This document shows, piece after piece, positions 1 to 7,934 of a stretch of DNA of 57,296 nucleotides (positions within the stretch are counted from its first letter, which is position 1; each line of letters opens with the position of its first letter). The stretch comes from Methylobacter sp. Its GTDB lineage: Bacteria > Pseudomonadota > Gammaproteobacteria > Methylococcales > Methylomonadaceae. The position numbers and the translations under genes are program-made. The stretch is from positions 1 to 57,296 of the forward strand of contig JAGXGY010000035.1 in the NCBI GenBank assembly GCA_024636505.1. Reading direction: 5' to 3'. The notes under the pieces are model-generated. The model did no database searches, had not been told where the DNA came from, and was given only the letters and a program-made list of their open reading frames with translations.

Positions 1-119
1 AGTACAGCCCTCCATGCCCGAAGGGGACGACTCTGAAAATCGTCTTACTTCACGCCATCTCAGTTACCCTGATGGCAGGAGATACGCAGCAACAGCGCAT
101 CCAACAGAAAAAATTATAA

Positions 120-194
120 ATGATGAACAAACAACGTCAAGCGCATCCTTACATCCCTCACCTAAAGGAACAGGCTTTACGGACTCTTTGGTAA
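120..194 (+). other. Short ORF / edge repeat, left copy
   Basis: A 24-codon frame starts with two ATG codons and encodes the core HPYIPHLKE followed by LRT-x-W and a stop. About 45 bp of it (near 139-185) matches, in inverted orientation, the repeat at 57168-57215, with many differences at third codon positions. The same stretch can form a weak CCT/AGG hairpin. It may be a decayed coding fragment or an end of a mobile element such as an IS200/IS605-type right end. No ribosome binding site is visible. The rest of 1-221 holds no gene that I can support. Confidence 0.35.
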
Positions 195-221
195 AAGCAA
201 TGACCCGCCTTTACCCCCGCC

Positions 222-2798
222 TTAGCCTTTCAAAAACTGCAAGGTCTCATGGTCAACATCCACTTTTATAGTATCCCCGGCGACAAAGTCGCCTGCCAGT
301 ATCTTTTGAGCCAGCGGATTTTCCAGCTGTTGCTGAATGGTTCGTTTCATCGGCCTGGCGCCGTAAACCGGATCGAAACCGGCCTCGCCTAACAAATCCA
401 GCGCTGCTTCTGAAATTTCAAAGCCGATTTCGCGATCCTGCAAACGTTTGCGCAAGTAGTCGATTTGAATGCCGGAAATGGCGCGAATTTGTCCACGTCC
501 CAAAGAATGAAATACCACGGCTTCATCGATTCGGTTAATGAATTCGGGGCGGAATTTGCTGCTAACGATGTCCATCACCGCCGCTTTCATCACCGAATAC
601 AGCGCCTCGCCAGACAGCGATTGAATAATGTCCGAACCCAGGTTGGAGGTCATCACAATGATGGTATTTCTAAAATCAACGGTTCTGCCCTGCCCGTCGG
701 TCAAGCGGCCATCGTCCAGCACCTGCAACAGGATATTGAACACATCGGGATGGGCTTTTTCAATTTCATCCATCAAGATGACCGAATACGGTTTGCGTCT
801 AACCAGCTCGGTCAGATAACCGCCTTCTTCATAACCGACGTAGCCCGGAGGCGCACCGATCAGCCGCGCCACCGAATGTTTTTCCATAAACTCGGACATA
901 TCGATGCGCACCATCGCATCGGGCGTGTCGAACATAAACTCGGCCAGCGCCTTGCACAGCTCGGTCTTACCGACGCCGGTCGGCCCCAGGAATAAAAATG
1001 AACCATTGGGACGGTTGGGGTCGGATAATCCGGCTCTGGAACGGCGAATCGCATTACTGACCGCTTTCAGGGCTTCTTTCTGCCCGACCACCCGCTTACT
1101 GAGGTATTCTTCCATGCGCAGCAGCTTGTCGCGCTCGCCCTCCATCATTTTCGACACCGGAATGCCGGTCCATTTCGACACCACTTCGGCGATTTCTTCT
1201 TCGGTGACCTTGTTGCGCAACAAGGTCATTTTCTTTGTTTCAGCCGGTACCGCTGATTGCAATTGTTTTTCCAGTGCCGGAATAATGCCGTACTGCAACT
1301 CGGACATCTTCCCCAGATCACCGGCTCGGCTGGCCGCTTCCAGTTCGGTTCTGGCCTGTTCCAGTTTTTCTTTGATTGATGCCGAACCCTGTAATGAAGC
1401 TTTTTCCGCTTTCCAGATTTCTTCCAGGTCGGAATATTCTTTTTCCAGTTCGGCGATTTCTTCCTCCAGAATTTCCAGGCGTTTTCTGGAAGCGGCGTCT
1501 TTTTCTTTTCTCAGCGCCACCTGTTCGATTTTCAACTGAATCAAGCGCCGGTACAGCTTGTCCATTTCCTCCGGTTTGGAATCGATTTCCATGCGGATGC
1601 GGCTGGCCGCTTCGTCGATCAGATCGATGGCCTTATCCGGCAACTGCCGGTCGGCGATGTAGCGATAAGACAAATTGGCCGCCGCAATAATGGCGGGATC
1701 AGTAATATCGACGCCGTGATGCACCTCGTATTTTTCTTTCAGTCCGCGCAAAATCGCCACGGTATCTTCAACGGACGGCTCATCGACCAGCACCTTTTGA
1801 AAACGGCGTTCCAAGGCCGCATCCTTTTCGACATATTTACGATATTCGTCCAAGGTTGTCGCGCCCACGCAATGCAGTTCGCCGCGCGCCAGCGCCGGTT
1901 TCAGCATATTACCCGCATCCATGGCGCCTTCCGCTTTGCCCGCGCCAACCATGGTGTGCAACTCGTCAATAAATAAAATCACCTGGCCTTCCTGCTTGGC
2001 AAGGTCGTTTAACACCGCTTTCAGACGCTCCTCAAATTCACCGCGAAACTTGGCACCGGCAATCAATGCCGCCATATCCAAGGCCAATACCCGCTTGCCT
2101 TTGATGCCTTCCGGCACTTCGCCGTTGACAATGCGTTGCGCCAAACCTTCGACAATCGCAGTCTTGCCCACGCCGGGTTCGCCGATTAACACCGGATTGT
2201 TTTTGGTGCGCCGTTGCAATACCTGAATAGTGCGGCGGATTTCATCATCGCGCCCGATTACCGGATCGAGCTTGCCTTGTTCTGCACGTTCGGTCAGATC
2301 AATAGTGTATTTTTTCAAGGCTTGGCGCTGCTCTTCGGCATTCGGATCATCAATCGGCTGGCCGCCGCGCATTGCGTCGATGGCTTTTTCCACCGCTTGT
2401 TGCGTAACCCCGGCTTTTTTCAGCAGGTCTTGCAGCAGGCCTTTTTCTTCAAAAACCGCCAATAAAAACAGTTCGCTGGAGATGAATTTGTCACCCCGCT
2501 TTTGCGCCAGTTTGTCGGTCACGTTCAGCAAGCGCGATAATTCATTGGACAGCTGCACGTCGCCGCCGGAACCGCTGACCGTAGCCAAACGTTCCATATC
2601 CCTAACCAGCTCGGTACGCAACAACTGGGTATTAATGCCCATTTGTGCCAGCAACGGCCTGATGCTGCCGCCCTGTTGATCCAGCAAGGCCAGCATTAAA
2701 TGGATGGGTTCGATGAATTGATGGTCTTTGCCCAAAGCCATGCTTTGTGCATCGGCCAACGCCGATTGAAATAGGCTGGTTAATTTGTCCATCCGCAT
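222..2798 (-). CDS. clpB: ATP-dependent disaggregase ClpB
   Basis: Hexameric AAA+ disaggregase that works with DnaK/DnaJ/GrpE in the cytoplasm to pull aggregated proteins apart. The 858 residues match the usual full length (E. coli about 857). Seen in order: N-terminal ClpN repeats (about 1-145), NBD1 with Walker A GEPGVGKT at 206-213 and Walker B LFIDELH, a charged coiled-coil middle domain (about 410-525), NBD2 with [10 protein letters not shown] near 605 and [13 protein letters not shown], and a D2-small C-terminal domain. The start MRMDKL aligns with the E. coli start and has a GAGG about 9 nt upstream. A sigma-32-like promoter lies just upstream, as expected for a heat-shock gene. In E. 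coli clpB follows rluD-pgeF, but here those genes are at the other end of the window. Confidence 0.98.
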   Translation of the reverse strand: MRMDKLTSLFQSALADAQSMALGKDHQFIEPIHLMLALLDQQGGSIRPLLAQMGINTQLLRTELVRDMERLATVSGSGGDVQLSNELSRLLNVTDKLAQKRGDKFISSELFLLAVFEEKGLLQDLLKKAGVTQQAVEKAIDAMRGGQPIDDPNAEEQRQALKKYTIDLTERAEQGKLDPVIGRDDEIRRTIQVLQRRTKNNPVLIGEPGVGKTAIVEGLAQRIVNGEVPEGIKGKRVLALDMAALIAGAKFRGEFEERLKAVLNDLAKQEGQVILFIDELHTMVGAGKAEGAMDAGNMLKPALARGELHCVGATTLDEYRKYVEKDAALERRFQKVLVDEPSVEDTVAILRGLKEKYEVHHGVDITDPAIIAAANLSYRYIADRQLPDKAIDLIDEAASRIRMEIDSKPEEMDKLYRRLIQLKIEQVALRKEKDAASRKRLEILEEEIAELEKEYSDLEEIWKAEKASLQGSASIKEKLEQARTELEAASRAGDLGKMSELQYGIIPALEKQLQSAVPAETKKMTLLRNKVTEEEIAEVVSKWTGIPVSKMMEGERDKLLRMEEYLSKRVVGQKEALKAVSNAIRRSRAGLSDPNRPNGSFLFLGPTGVGKTELCKALAEFMFDTPDAMVRIDMSEFMEKHSVARLIGAPPGYVGYEEGGYLTELVRRKPYSVILMDEIEKAHPDVFNILLQVLDDGRLTDGQGRTVDFRNTIIVMTSNLGSDIIQSLSGEALYSVMKAAVMDIVSSKFRPEFINRIDEAVVFHSLGRGQIRAISGIQIDYLRKRLQDREIGFEISEAALDLLGEAGFDPVYGARPMKRTIQQQLENPLAQKILAGDFVAGDTIKVDVDHETLQFLKG

Positions 2799-2839
2799 AA
2801 TAGTTGCCTCATCTGTGAGTTTTTTAAGATATGTCTAGC

Positions 2840-2866
2840 ATGGGGGATAGTGCGATTGTTTTCAAG
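2840..2866 (-). promoter_or_regulatory. Sigma-32-type heat-shock promoter of clpB
   Basis: On the minus strand CTTGAAA (2860-2866) is followed after 14 nt by CCCCAT (2840-2845), close to the sigma-32 consensus CTTGAAA-N13-15-CCCCATNT. It sits 42 nt before the clpB start codon. Confidence 0.7.
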
Positions 2867-2963
2867 CCGGACGGCTTGGACAGAGCAAATAACGAATCAT
2901 TATGCAAGGTTAAGATCAGTCGTATGTAGGACACATAACCACCCTTGCGGAGGCGCTCTGCGA

Positions 2964-4271
2964 CTAATGACAAACGCGCTTAACCGGAAAACGACAACTG
3001 AAAAGACTGCCCTTGCCCAATTCACTACTGATGTTTAACGTGGCATCATGACGCATCAATACATGCTTGACGATAGCCAGGCCTAAGCCGGTGCCGCCCA
3101 CTTTCTTGACGCGTTTGGCTTCAGACCGGTAAAACCGTTCGGTAACGCGAGGAATATCAGCAGTCGCAATGCCTTCGCCATGATCTTCGATATCCAGCAT
3201 GATAGTATCGCTGGATCGATACCAGCGCATTTTCACCACGGAATCATCCGGTGAATATTTAAGCGCATTGTCCAGCAGGTTGGTAAAGGCGCTACGCAAC
3301 TCCTGCTCATCGCCCATTATGTTCACGTCGCTTTCCAGGCTTAATTCGATCCGGCCGGGAAGATTGCCTACAGCAGATAAGTCAGACGTTTTGCTCTGTA
3401 TCGTCTCTACCTCCTTGCAAATCTGACTCAATAAAGCCGGGACATTAATGCACTCGGTTTTCTTCTGATGGGTTTCCAGCCGGGTCAGCAACAGCAAATC
3501 ATCCACCAAATGCTGCATGCGTTCAGTCTGCCCCTGCATCTGCTGAAATGAGGTGGTTAATAACGGCGACTGACCATCGTCCATGTCCTGTAAGGTCTCC
3601 AGATAGCCTTTCAATACGGTCAGCGGCGTCCTGAGCTCATGCGATACATTGGCGACAAAATCCTTGCGCATCCTTTCCATTTTTTTCAGCTGGGTAACGT
3701 CCTGGGCCAATAACAGGCGCAAGCCTGCACCATAAGTGATAATTCTAACCGCCAGCGTTATGCGATGGTTTACCGGAGAAGGCAAGATAACCGCCTCATT
3801 AAAATTTCCGGATTTAAGATAGCGGATAAATTCCGGAAAACGGATAAGATTGAGAATACGCTGGCCTTTATCCGACTGCTGCAGGCCAAAAACTTCTCTG
3901 GCGGCTTTATTGGCCCACTCAATCTCGTCATTGGTACCCAAAACCACCGCCGCATCCGGTAATGCTTCTGTGGATTGGCGAAACTGGTCAATCATTTTCC
4001 CCAGTTTCTTTTTGCGTTTTTTTTCGTTCTTTTTAATGCGGTAGACATGATAATAAATTTCTTCCCAAACGCCGGTCGTTTTGGGATATTTAGTTCGGCC
4101 CCCCGTTCGTATCCATTTTTCAAAACGATTAATCTGGTATAGCTGGCGCATCAACGTGCCTAGCGTCAACGCCAGCACCAAGGGTATAAACAACCCGGTC
4201 ATGCCACCCACTATCGATACCGCTAAAAACAGCAGCAGCCCGGTAACGAGTTCTTTTTGCCAAAGTCTCAT
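2964..4271 (-). CDS. phoR: Phosphate regulon sensor histidine kinase PhoR
   Basis: Inner-membrane sensor kinase/phosphatase of the phosphate starvation response; it phosphorylates PhoB. The 435 residues are typical (E. coli 431). Two N-terminal membrane segments (about 7-24 and 26-40) are followed by a basic linker, a PAS-like domain (about 95-190), HisKA with the phospho-accepting His211 in VSHELRTPL, and a HATPase with N box NLLDNALKYSP and G box DHGEGI. No periplasmic sensor domain is present, as usual for PhoR. It lies downstream of phoB on the same strand, with a 39-codon ORF in between, in the same frame but closed by a TAA nine bases before this ATG. The signal probably arrives through the Pst/PhoU system, which is not in this window. 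Confidence 0.95.
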   Translation of the reverse strand: MRLWQKELVTGLLLFLAVSIVGGMTGLFIPLVLALTLGTLMRQLYQINRFEKWIRTGGRTKYPKTTGVWEEIYYHVYRIKKNEKKRKKKLGKMIDQFRQSTEALPDAAVVLGTNDEIEWANKAAREVFGLQQSDKGQRILNLIRFPEFIRYLKSGNFNEAVILPSPVNHRITLAVRIITYGAGLRLLLAQDVTQLKKMERMRKDFVANVSHELRTPLTVLKGYLETLQDMDDGQSPLLTTSFQQMQGQTERMQHLVDDLLLLTRLETHQKKTECINVPALLSQICKEVETIQSKTSDLSAVGNLPGRIELSLESDVNIMGDEQELRSAFTNLLDNALKYSPDDSVVKMRWYRSSDTIMLDIEDHGEGIATADIPRVTERFYRSEAKRVKKVGGTGLGLAIVKHVLMRHDATLNISSELGKGSLFSCRFPVKRVCH

Positions 4272-4277
4272 TACCGA

Positions 4278-4397
4278 TTACAACGCATCGGCAGATACGC
4301 CACCTAAAGCGCCTATTTTTAATGCTGCCGCAATATCGGCATTACCTGCAGAACCCAGGTAAGGAGCAAAAGCTTTCATTCCCGCCATATAGATCAT
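4278..4397 (-). CDS. Possible 39-residue coupled ORF between phoB and phoR
   Basis: The start ATG overlaps the phoB stop as ATGA, the usual sign of translational coupling. The frame runs 39 codons (MIYMAGMKAF to the end GGVSADAL) and closes with TAA six bases before the phoR ATG, in the same frame as phoR. The composition (Ala/Gly/Leu rich with acidic residues) looks coding rather than random. I do not recognise the product. It could be a genuine small protein, a device to carry ribosomes from phoB to phoR, or a former N-terminal extension of PhoR cut off by the stop. Confidence 0.45.
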   Translation of the reverse strand: MIYMAGMKAFAPYLGSAGNADIAAALKIGALGGVSADAL

Positions 4398-5116
4398 GCC
4401 GGAGCCGTTGATGAATCCGCTACGGAAAACCGGTAGCCGAAACCTCGTACAGTTTGTAATAACTCTTCCCGATCATGTTCTGCCAGAATTTTTCGTAAGC
4501 GCCGTATATGGACGTCAACGGTACGTTCTTCGATGTAGACGCTACGCCCCCAGACCTGATCCAGTAACTGGGTACGATTGAATACTTTATTGGGATGGGT
4601 CATAAAAAACTGTATTAAACGAAATTCGGTCGGACTGACATCCAATTGTTTATCACCGATACTGAGTCGATGCTGTTCAGTATCAAGAATCAGATCGCCC
4701 ACCGTGATTTGCGCCAGATCATTTATTTTTCCGCTACGCCGCAAAACTGCGCGGATACGAGCCATTAATTCTTTGGGCGAAAAAGGTTTAGTCATATAAT
4801 CGTCTGCGCCGATTTCCAGGCCTTTAACCTTGTCTTCTTCCTCTCCTCGCGCGGTTAGTAAAATAATAGGCAGTTCCCGATATATGGGGTCTTTTTTTAA
4901 GCGTCTGGCCCATTCGACACCACTGACTCCCGGCAACATCCAGTCCAACAAAATCAAGTCGGGCAAGGCATCATCCAGAATTTTTTGCGCGTCTTCCGCA
5001 TCCGCTGCCGCTATCGACCTAAAGCCGGCCTGCTCAAGAACCATTATCAACATCTCCCTAATGGCATCTTCATCGTCAACAACGAGAATATTTAAATTAG
5101 ACATACTTGAGTTCAT
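4394..5116 (-). CDS. phoB: Phosphate regulon response regulator PhoB
   Basis: Transcription factor that binds Pho boxes when phosphorylated by PhoR. Receiver domain at 5-125 with acidic pocket (VVDDED), phospho-acceptor Asp58 in LILLDWMLPG and conserved Lys in DDYMTKPF. C-terminal winged-helix OmpR/PhoB domain with RTVDVHIRRLRKIL near 205-220. At 240 residues it is a few longer than E. coli PhoB (229). The second Met (residue 5, start at 5104) aligns better with the family start and neither ATG has a clear ribosome binding site, so the true start may be 5104. A Pho box upstream suggests autoregulation. Confidence 0.95.
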   Translation of the reverse strand: MNSSMSNLNILVVDDEDAIREMLIMVLEQAGFRSIAAADAEDAQKILDDALPDLILLDWMLPGVSGVEWARRLKKDPIYRELPIILLTARGEEEDKVKGLEIGADDYMTKPFSPKELMARIRAVLRRSGKINDLAQITVGDLILDTEQHRLSIGDKQLDVSPTEFRLIQFFMTHPNKVFNRTQLLDQVWGRSVYIEERTVDVHIRRLRKILAEHDREELLQTVRGFGYRFSVADSSTAPA

Positions 5117-5130
5117 AATAATAAATAATA

Positions 5131-5166
5131 TATTTTAACAAATGGCATGTTACCTTTTTATGACAA
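5131..5166 (-). promoter_or_regulatory. Pho box and -10 upstream of phoB
   Basis: On the minus strand TTGTCATAAAAAGGTAACAT (5147-5166) matches the Pho box consensus CTGTCAT-A/T4-CTGTMAY at 6/7 and 5/7 positions of its two half-sites. TTAAAATA (5131-5138) follows 8 nt later as a likely -10. The layout fits a PhoB-activated promoter that drives phoB-phoR. Confidence 0.65.
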
Positions 5167-5659
5167 AAAGAGTTTTCTTATTGCCATACCCCTTAAGACC
5201 TTCCCTGCAAATATTCACCATTCACTATTGGCCATTATGATGATCGGCTTATAACGCACGACTTCTCCACTAGGGATTTTGATTCAAAATAATGTCAATT
5301 ATGCGTAAACAACAGAAACCTATTAGTCAATCTTATCCCAAAACTGTTGCCATCTTCCTTGAGACTAAACCAATGCGCAGAGGGATAAAAGCAATTGACG
5401 GTGACTTGGAGAGTTAATTCATTGCCGCTGTGCGCTACGATTGCCGCCATGGGCGTTCACCGTTATATTTGAAAGGCTAATAATTTATCTGTTAAATTAG
5501 GGCATGATAAAAAACCGGCACCACACACTAAGTATTTTAACCTATTGAAATACCAGGAAATTCACTTAGAATAACAGCTGTTATTTTCGGTTCGTAAATA
5601 CTGATGAATTACCCTTTACCCCTTTACCCCTTTAACCCAGTCAACCCAAGGTGATCCCG
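5167..5659 (+). other. Gene-free spacer between phoB and the exported protein gene
   Basis: About 490 bp with no ORF that I can support. It contains a perfect 16-bp palindrome AATAACAGCTGTTATT (about 5571-5586) and a run of period-8 units of the type TTACCCCT (about 5608-5637), both close upstream of the next gene. They could be regulatory sites for it, but no known operator is recognised. Confidence 0.5.
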
Positions 5660-6001
5660 ATGAAACATATCTATAAATCAACCGCTGCTCTATTACTGTT
5701 ACTGCCTATCAGCATGATAAGTTCCGCTGCAGAACAGCAAAAATCCGATAAACCAATGAAAAAAATGGACATGCAGCATCAGGGAATGACCATGACCGAA
5801 GAACAAAAAACCGAAAAGATGCATTCCATGCAGGAACATATGCTGCAAATGCATGACCTCTCAAATCAGATTTTAATTGAAAAAGATCCCGCCAAAAAAG
5901 AATCGTTAAAAAACCAGCAATTACAACTCATGGAAGCCCACCATGCTCAAATGATGGGCCACCGTCAGCAAAAGATGGAACAGCGCCAACAAAAAAAATA
6001 A
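5660..6001 (+). CDS. Small Met/His-rich exported protein
   Basis: A 113-residue protein of unknown function. Residues 1-23 form a signal peptide (MKHIYKSTAALLLLLPIS, cleavage probably after SSAA). The mature part is hydrophilic, probably all helical, and very rich in Met, His, Gln and Lys (for example MKKMDMQHQGMTM and HHAQMMGH). This composition suggests a periplasmic metal-binding protein, perhaps for copper or silver, but there is no diagnostic motif. The ATG at 5660 is preceded by AAGGTGA at a good distance; a GTG three codons upstream lies inside that ribosome binding site and is rejected. It is a single gene with no operon partner. Confidence 0.75.
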   Translation: MKHIYKSTAALLLLLPISMISSAAEQQKSDKPMKKMDMQHQGMTMTEEQKTEKMHSMQEHMLQMHDLSNQILIEKDPAKKESLKNQQLQLMEAHHAQMMGHRQQKMEQRQQKK

Positions 6002-6063
6002 AACCCTGGACAGGCCCGAATGGCACTTAACTTAAGCGATAAACAAGTGAATTAAAAAGAAAA

Positions 6064-6122
6064 AGCTGGCATGACGGAAAACTTTAGTCGCCAAACTATC
6101 GTCCCCATCTAAATGCCAGCTT
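6064..6122. repeat. Inverted repeat downstream of the exported protein gene
   Basis: Arms AAGCTGGCAT (6064-6073) and ATGCCAGCTT (6113-6122) are perfect inverted repeats about 40 nt apart. They could form a long hairpin after the gene that ends at 6001. The loop is long and there is no T tract, so a simple terminator is unlikely. Confidence 0.4.
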
Positions 6123-6204
6123 CTATGCATATTAACCGTTCAGCCAAGCCGTTACGAGAAACGCTCATGAACTGGCACATCGATTTAACCGAAAATTCGC
6201 GCTG

Positions 6205-6400
6205 ATGTTGTTTCATCCAGGGGTACTTCTCGGCAACCCGCTCCTGCGTCGCCTAAAGCGCCTACTGTTGGCGCTCTATCTCCTGGATTCACCCCATATA
6301 TGGGGTGAATCCAGGGAAATGACAGAATCATTTCTTGTCCATGCAGTCGACCATTGCTCCTTGGCAAAGCCTGTCCTGAACTTGTCGAAGGGTACGTCGC
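6205..6400. repeat. Hairpin-rich intergenic repeat island
   Basis: Three elements are packed together. The first is a 6-bp stem hairpin AGCGCC-TACTGTT-GGCGCT (about 6257-6275). The second is a perfect 34-bp palindrome (6282-6315) with arms CCTGGATTCACCCCAT and ATGGGGTGAATCCAGG. The third is GCCTGTCCTGAACTTGTCGA (from 6369), which I recognise as a dispersed repeat found in many proteobacteria. The island accounts for much of the 578-bp gap 6002-6579. A minus-strand ORF at 6328-6549 crosses the third element and is not supported as a gene. Confidence 0.55.
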
Positions 6401-6579
6401 TGCTTTTTTAACAGGCCGCGTTCCCTGTTAATCGGGCGTTTTTCCTTTTTCAGCTGCTTCAGTGTTAGTGTAGCCAGTTCATCGCTCCCACAAGATTCAT
6501 ACCGGACATACTCTAAAATAACCTGAAATAGAGGTCGGTCGAACATCAATCAAGAAAAACAAAAAACGCACTACCCGCT

Positions 6580-7353
6580 CTACGCTTCCATCTTAACGTT
6601 CCCGGCGAGCCAGTCTGTCCAGGCGGAAAAATTATCGCCCTTGGTTGATGACAACTGGATGATTTGTATGTCTGGATTGACCTGCTTGGCGAAGTTAATA
6701 CAACGCTGTACATCAAAATCGACATAAGGCAGCAAGTCGGTTTTATTGATGATCATTAAATCTGCCGCATCAAACATGTCCGGGTATTTGAGCGGTTTAT
6801 CGTCGCCTTCAGTCACTGACAACACCACGACTTTATGCGCTTCGCCCAAATCGAATGAAGACGGGCAAACCAGATTGCCGACATTTTCTATGGCCAAAAA
6901 ACTGTGGTCTTTTATGCCCAGCGCCTGGAGCGCATGACCAATGCCGTGGGCATCGAGATGGCAGGCTCGACCGGTGTTGATTTGCAACGCAGGCACGCCG
7001 GTAGCTCTGATTCGATCCGCGTCATGCTCGGTCTGCTGATCGCCTTCGATGACGGCGATAGGAAGCCGGTCTTTTAAGACTTTAATCGTCTCGACCAGCA
7101 AAGTGGTTTTGCCCGCGCCGGGACTGGAAACCAGATTCAGCGTGAAAATATGATGCTGCTGAAAATAAATCCTGTTTTGCTGCGCATAGGCATTGTTTTT
7201 ACTGAGCAAGTCCTGCTCGACTTTAACCAGACGCTCTGTTTCGTGATCATGATGGTGATGACCGCGGTCATGGTCATGCTGATGAACCTGCCCGTTTACA
7301 GGCTGGAGTTTGTTAATTTTACCAGGTTGGCTGCAACCGCATATTCCGCACAT
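6580..7353 (-). CDS. hypB: Hydrogenase nickel incorporation GTPase HypB
   Basis: GTPase that works with HypA to insert nickel into the [NiFe] hydrogenase large subunit. It carries the N-terminal metal motif CGICGC (residues 2-7), a His-rich nickel-storage stretch (about 24-37), the P-loop SSPGAGKTT (76-84), EGDQQTEHDADR, the inter-subunit metal site in GRACHLDAHGI, and the guanine-specificity motif NKTD. At 257 residues it is normal for a His-rich HypB. The ATG has AAGG about 9 nt upstream. It is the last gene of the hox-hyp operon, 48 nt after hypA. hypC, hypD, hypE and hypF are not in this window. Confidence 0.96.
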   Translation of the reverse strand: MCGICGCSQPGKINKLQPVNGQVHQHDHDRGHHHHDHETERLVKVEQDLLSKNNAYAQQNRIYFQQHHIFTLNLVSSPGAGKTTLLVETIKVLKDRLPIAVIEGDQQTEHDADRIRATGVPALQINTGRACHLDAHGIGHALQALGIKDHSFLAIENVGNLVCPSSFDLGEAHKVVVLSVTEGDDKPLKYPDMFDAADLMIINKTDLLPYVDFDVQRCINFAKQVNPDIQIIQLSSTKGDNFSAWTDWLAGNVKMEA

Positions 7354-7401
7354 AAATAGTGGCCTTTAGGAGTGAAAGTATTTTATGTTTTACTTGTTTG
7401 C

Positions 7402-7743
7402 TTAAATAACAATCAAGTCTTTAATTTTCATGTCCGCGCCCTGAATAACTTTAACCTTAGGACTTCCACAATGGGGGCATGGATCATGCGAAGTTTCCAG
7501 TTCAACTTCAAGTCCGCATTGCCGACAAATTCCCAGTCCGGCTATATCGGAAATGATCAATTCGGCATTTTCCGCCAGCGAGTCTTTCATGACCACATCG
7601 AAACCGAAGCGCAACGCATCCGGCTCAATACTGGAAAGTTTGCCGATTTCCAGGGTCACTTTGGTGACCTTGCTGAACTTTTGGCTCACGGCATGATTTT
7701 CCAGAATTTCCCTGACGTTTTCCAGGAGGGAGAGTTCATGCAT
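7402..7743 (-). CDS. hypA: Hydrogenase maturation factor HypA
   Basis: Nickel metallochaperone that hands Ni(II) to the hydrogenase large subunit with HypB. The start MHEL gives the N-terminal Met-His nickel ligand. The zinc site is CRQCG (Cys73, Cys76) and CPHCG (Cys89, Cys92). It has 113 residues, typical for HypA. The frame is open upstream through the 63-bp repeats to 7953, but the family always starts at MHEL, so I place the start at 7743. This ATG overlaps the stop of the repeat-encoded ORF as ATGCATGA, so translation may be coupled to it. Confidence 0.95.
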   Translation of the reverse strand: MHELSLLENVREILENHAVSQKFSKVTKVTLEIGKLSSIEPDALRFGFDVVMKDSLAENAELIISDIAGLGICRQCGLEVELETSHDPCPHCGSPKVKVIQGADMKIKDLIVI

Positions 7744-7933
7744 GGCTGTCCCTGCCATGCACCCTTCGGGCCAGTGCAAATCTGCTCCCGGCAGATTTGT
7801 CATGCATGATAACCCAGCCAGGTACCCTTCGGGCCAGTGCAAATCTGCTCCCGGCAGATTTGTCATGCATGATAACCCAGCCAGGCACCCTTCGGGCCAG
7901 TGCAAATCTGCTCCCGGCAGCTTTGTTATGCAT
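7736..7933 (-). CDS. Possible 65-residue repeat-encoded ORF between hoxW and hypA
   Basis: The ORF consists of three 21-residue units beginning MHNKAAGSRFALARR or MHDKSAGSRFALARR and ends in HGRDSHA. Its ATG overlaps the hoxW stop (ATGCATAA) and its stop overlaps the hypA start (ATGCATGA), so both junctions are 8-nt overlaps. It is built from the 63-bp tandem repeat, and its last residues SHA repeat the end of HoxW. I know of no function. It may be translated simply to keep ribosomes coupled across the inserted repeats. Confidence 0.4.
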   Translation of the reverse strand: MHNKAAGSRFALARRVPGWVIMHDKSAGSRFALARRVPGWVIMHDKSAGSRFALARRVHGRDSHA

Positions 7934-7934
7934 G
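7737..7934 (-). repeat. Three tandem 63-bp hairpin repeats
   Basis: Copies begin at 7761, 7824 and 7887 (the core ACCCTTCGGG on the plus strand recurs every 63 bp), and CATGCATRA marks each boundary. On the coding strand each unit carries an 8-bp stem hairpin AAATCTGC-CGGGA-GCAGATTT, degenerate in the hoxW-proximal copy. The array fills the hoxW-hypA junction exactly. There are no spacers, so it is not a CRISPR array. Confidence 0.9.

Noticed and set aside
465-1539. Several plus-strand frames opposite clpB
   Set aside because: Shadow frames of a highly conserved gene with matching codon pattern on the minus strand.
6328-6549. Minus-strand 73-codon ORF
   Set aside because: It runs through a dispersed repeat and has no ribosome binding site or recognised family.
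7761-7934. Tandem repeats considered as a CRISPR array
   Set aside because: The units abut directly with no spacers, and the unit is 63 bp, so it is a tandem duplication.
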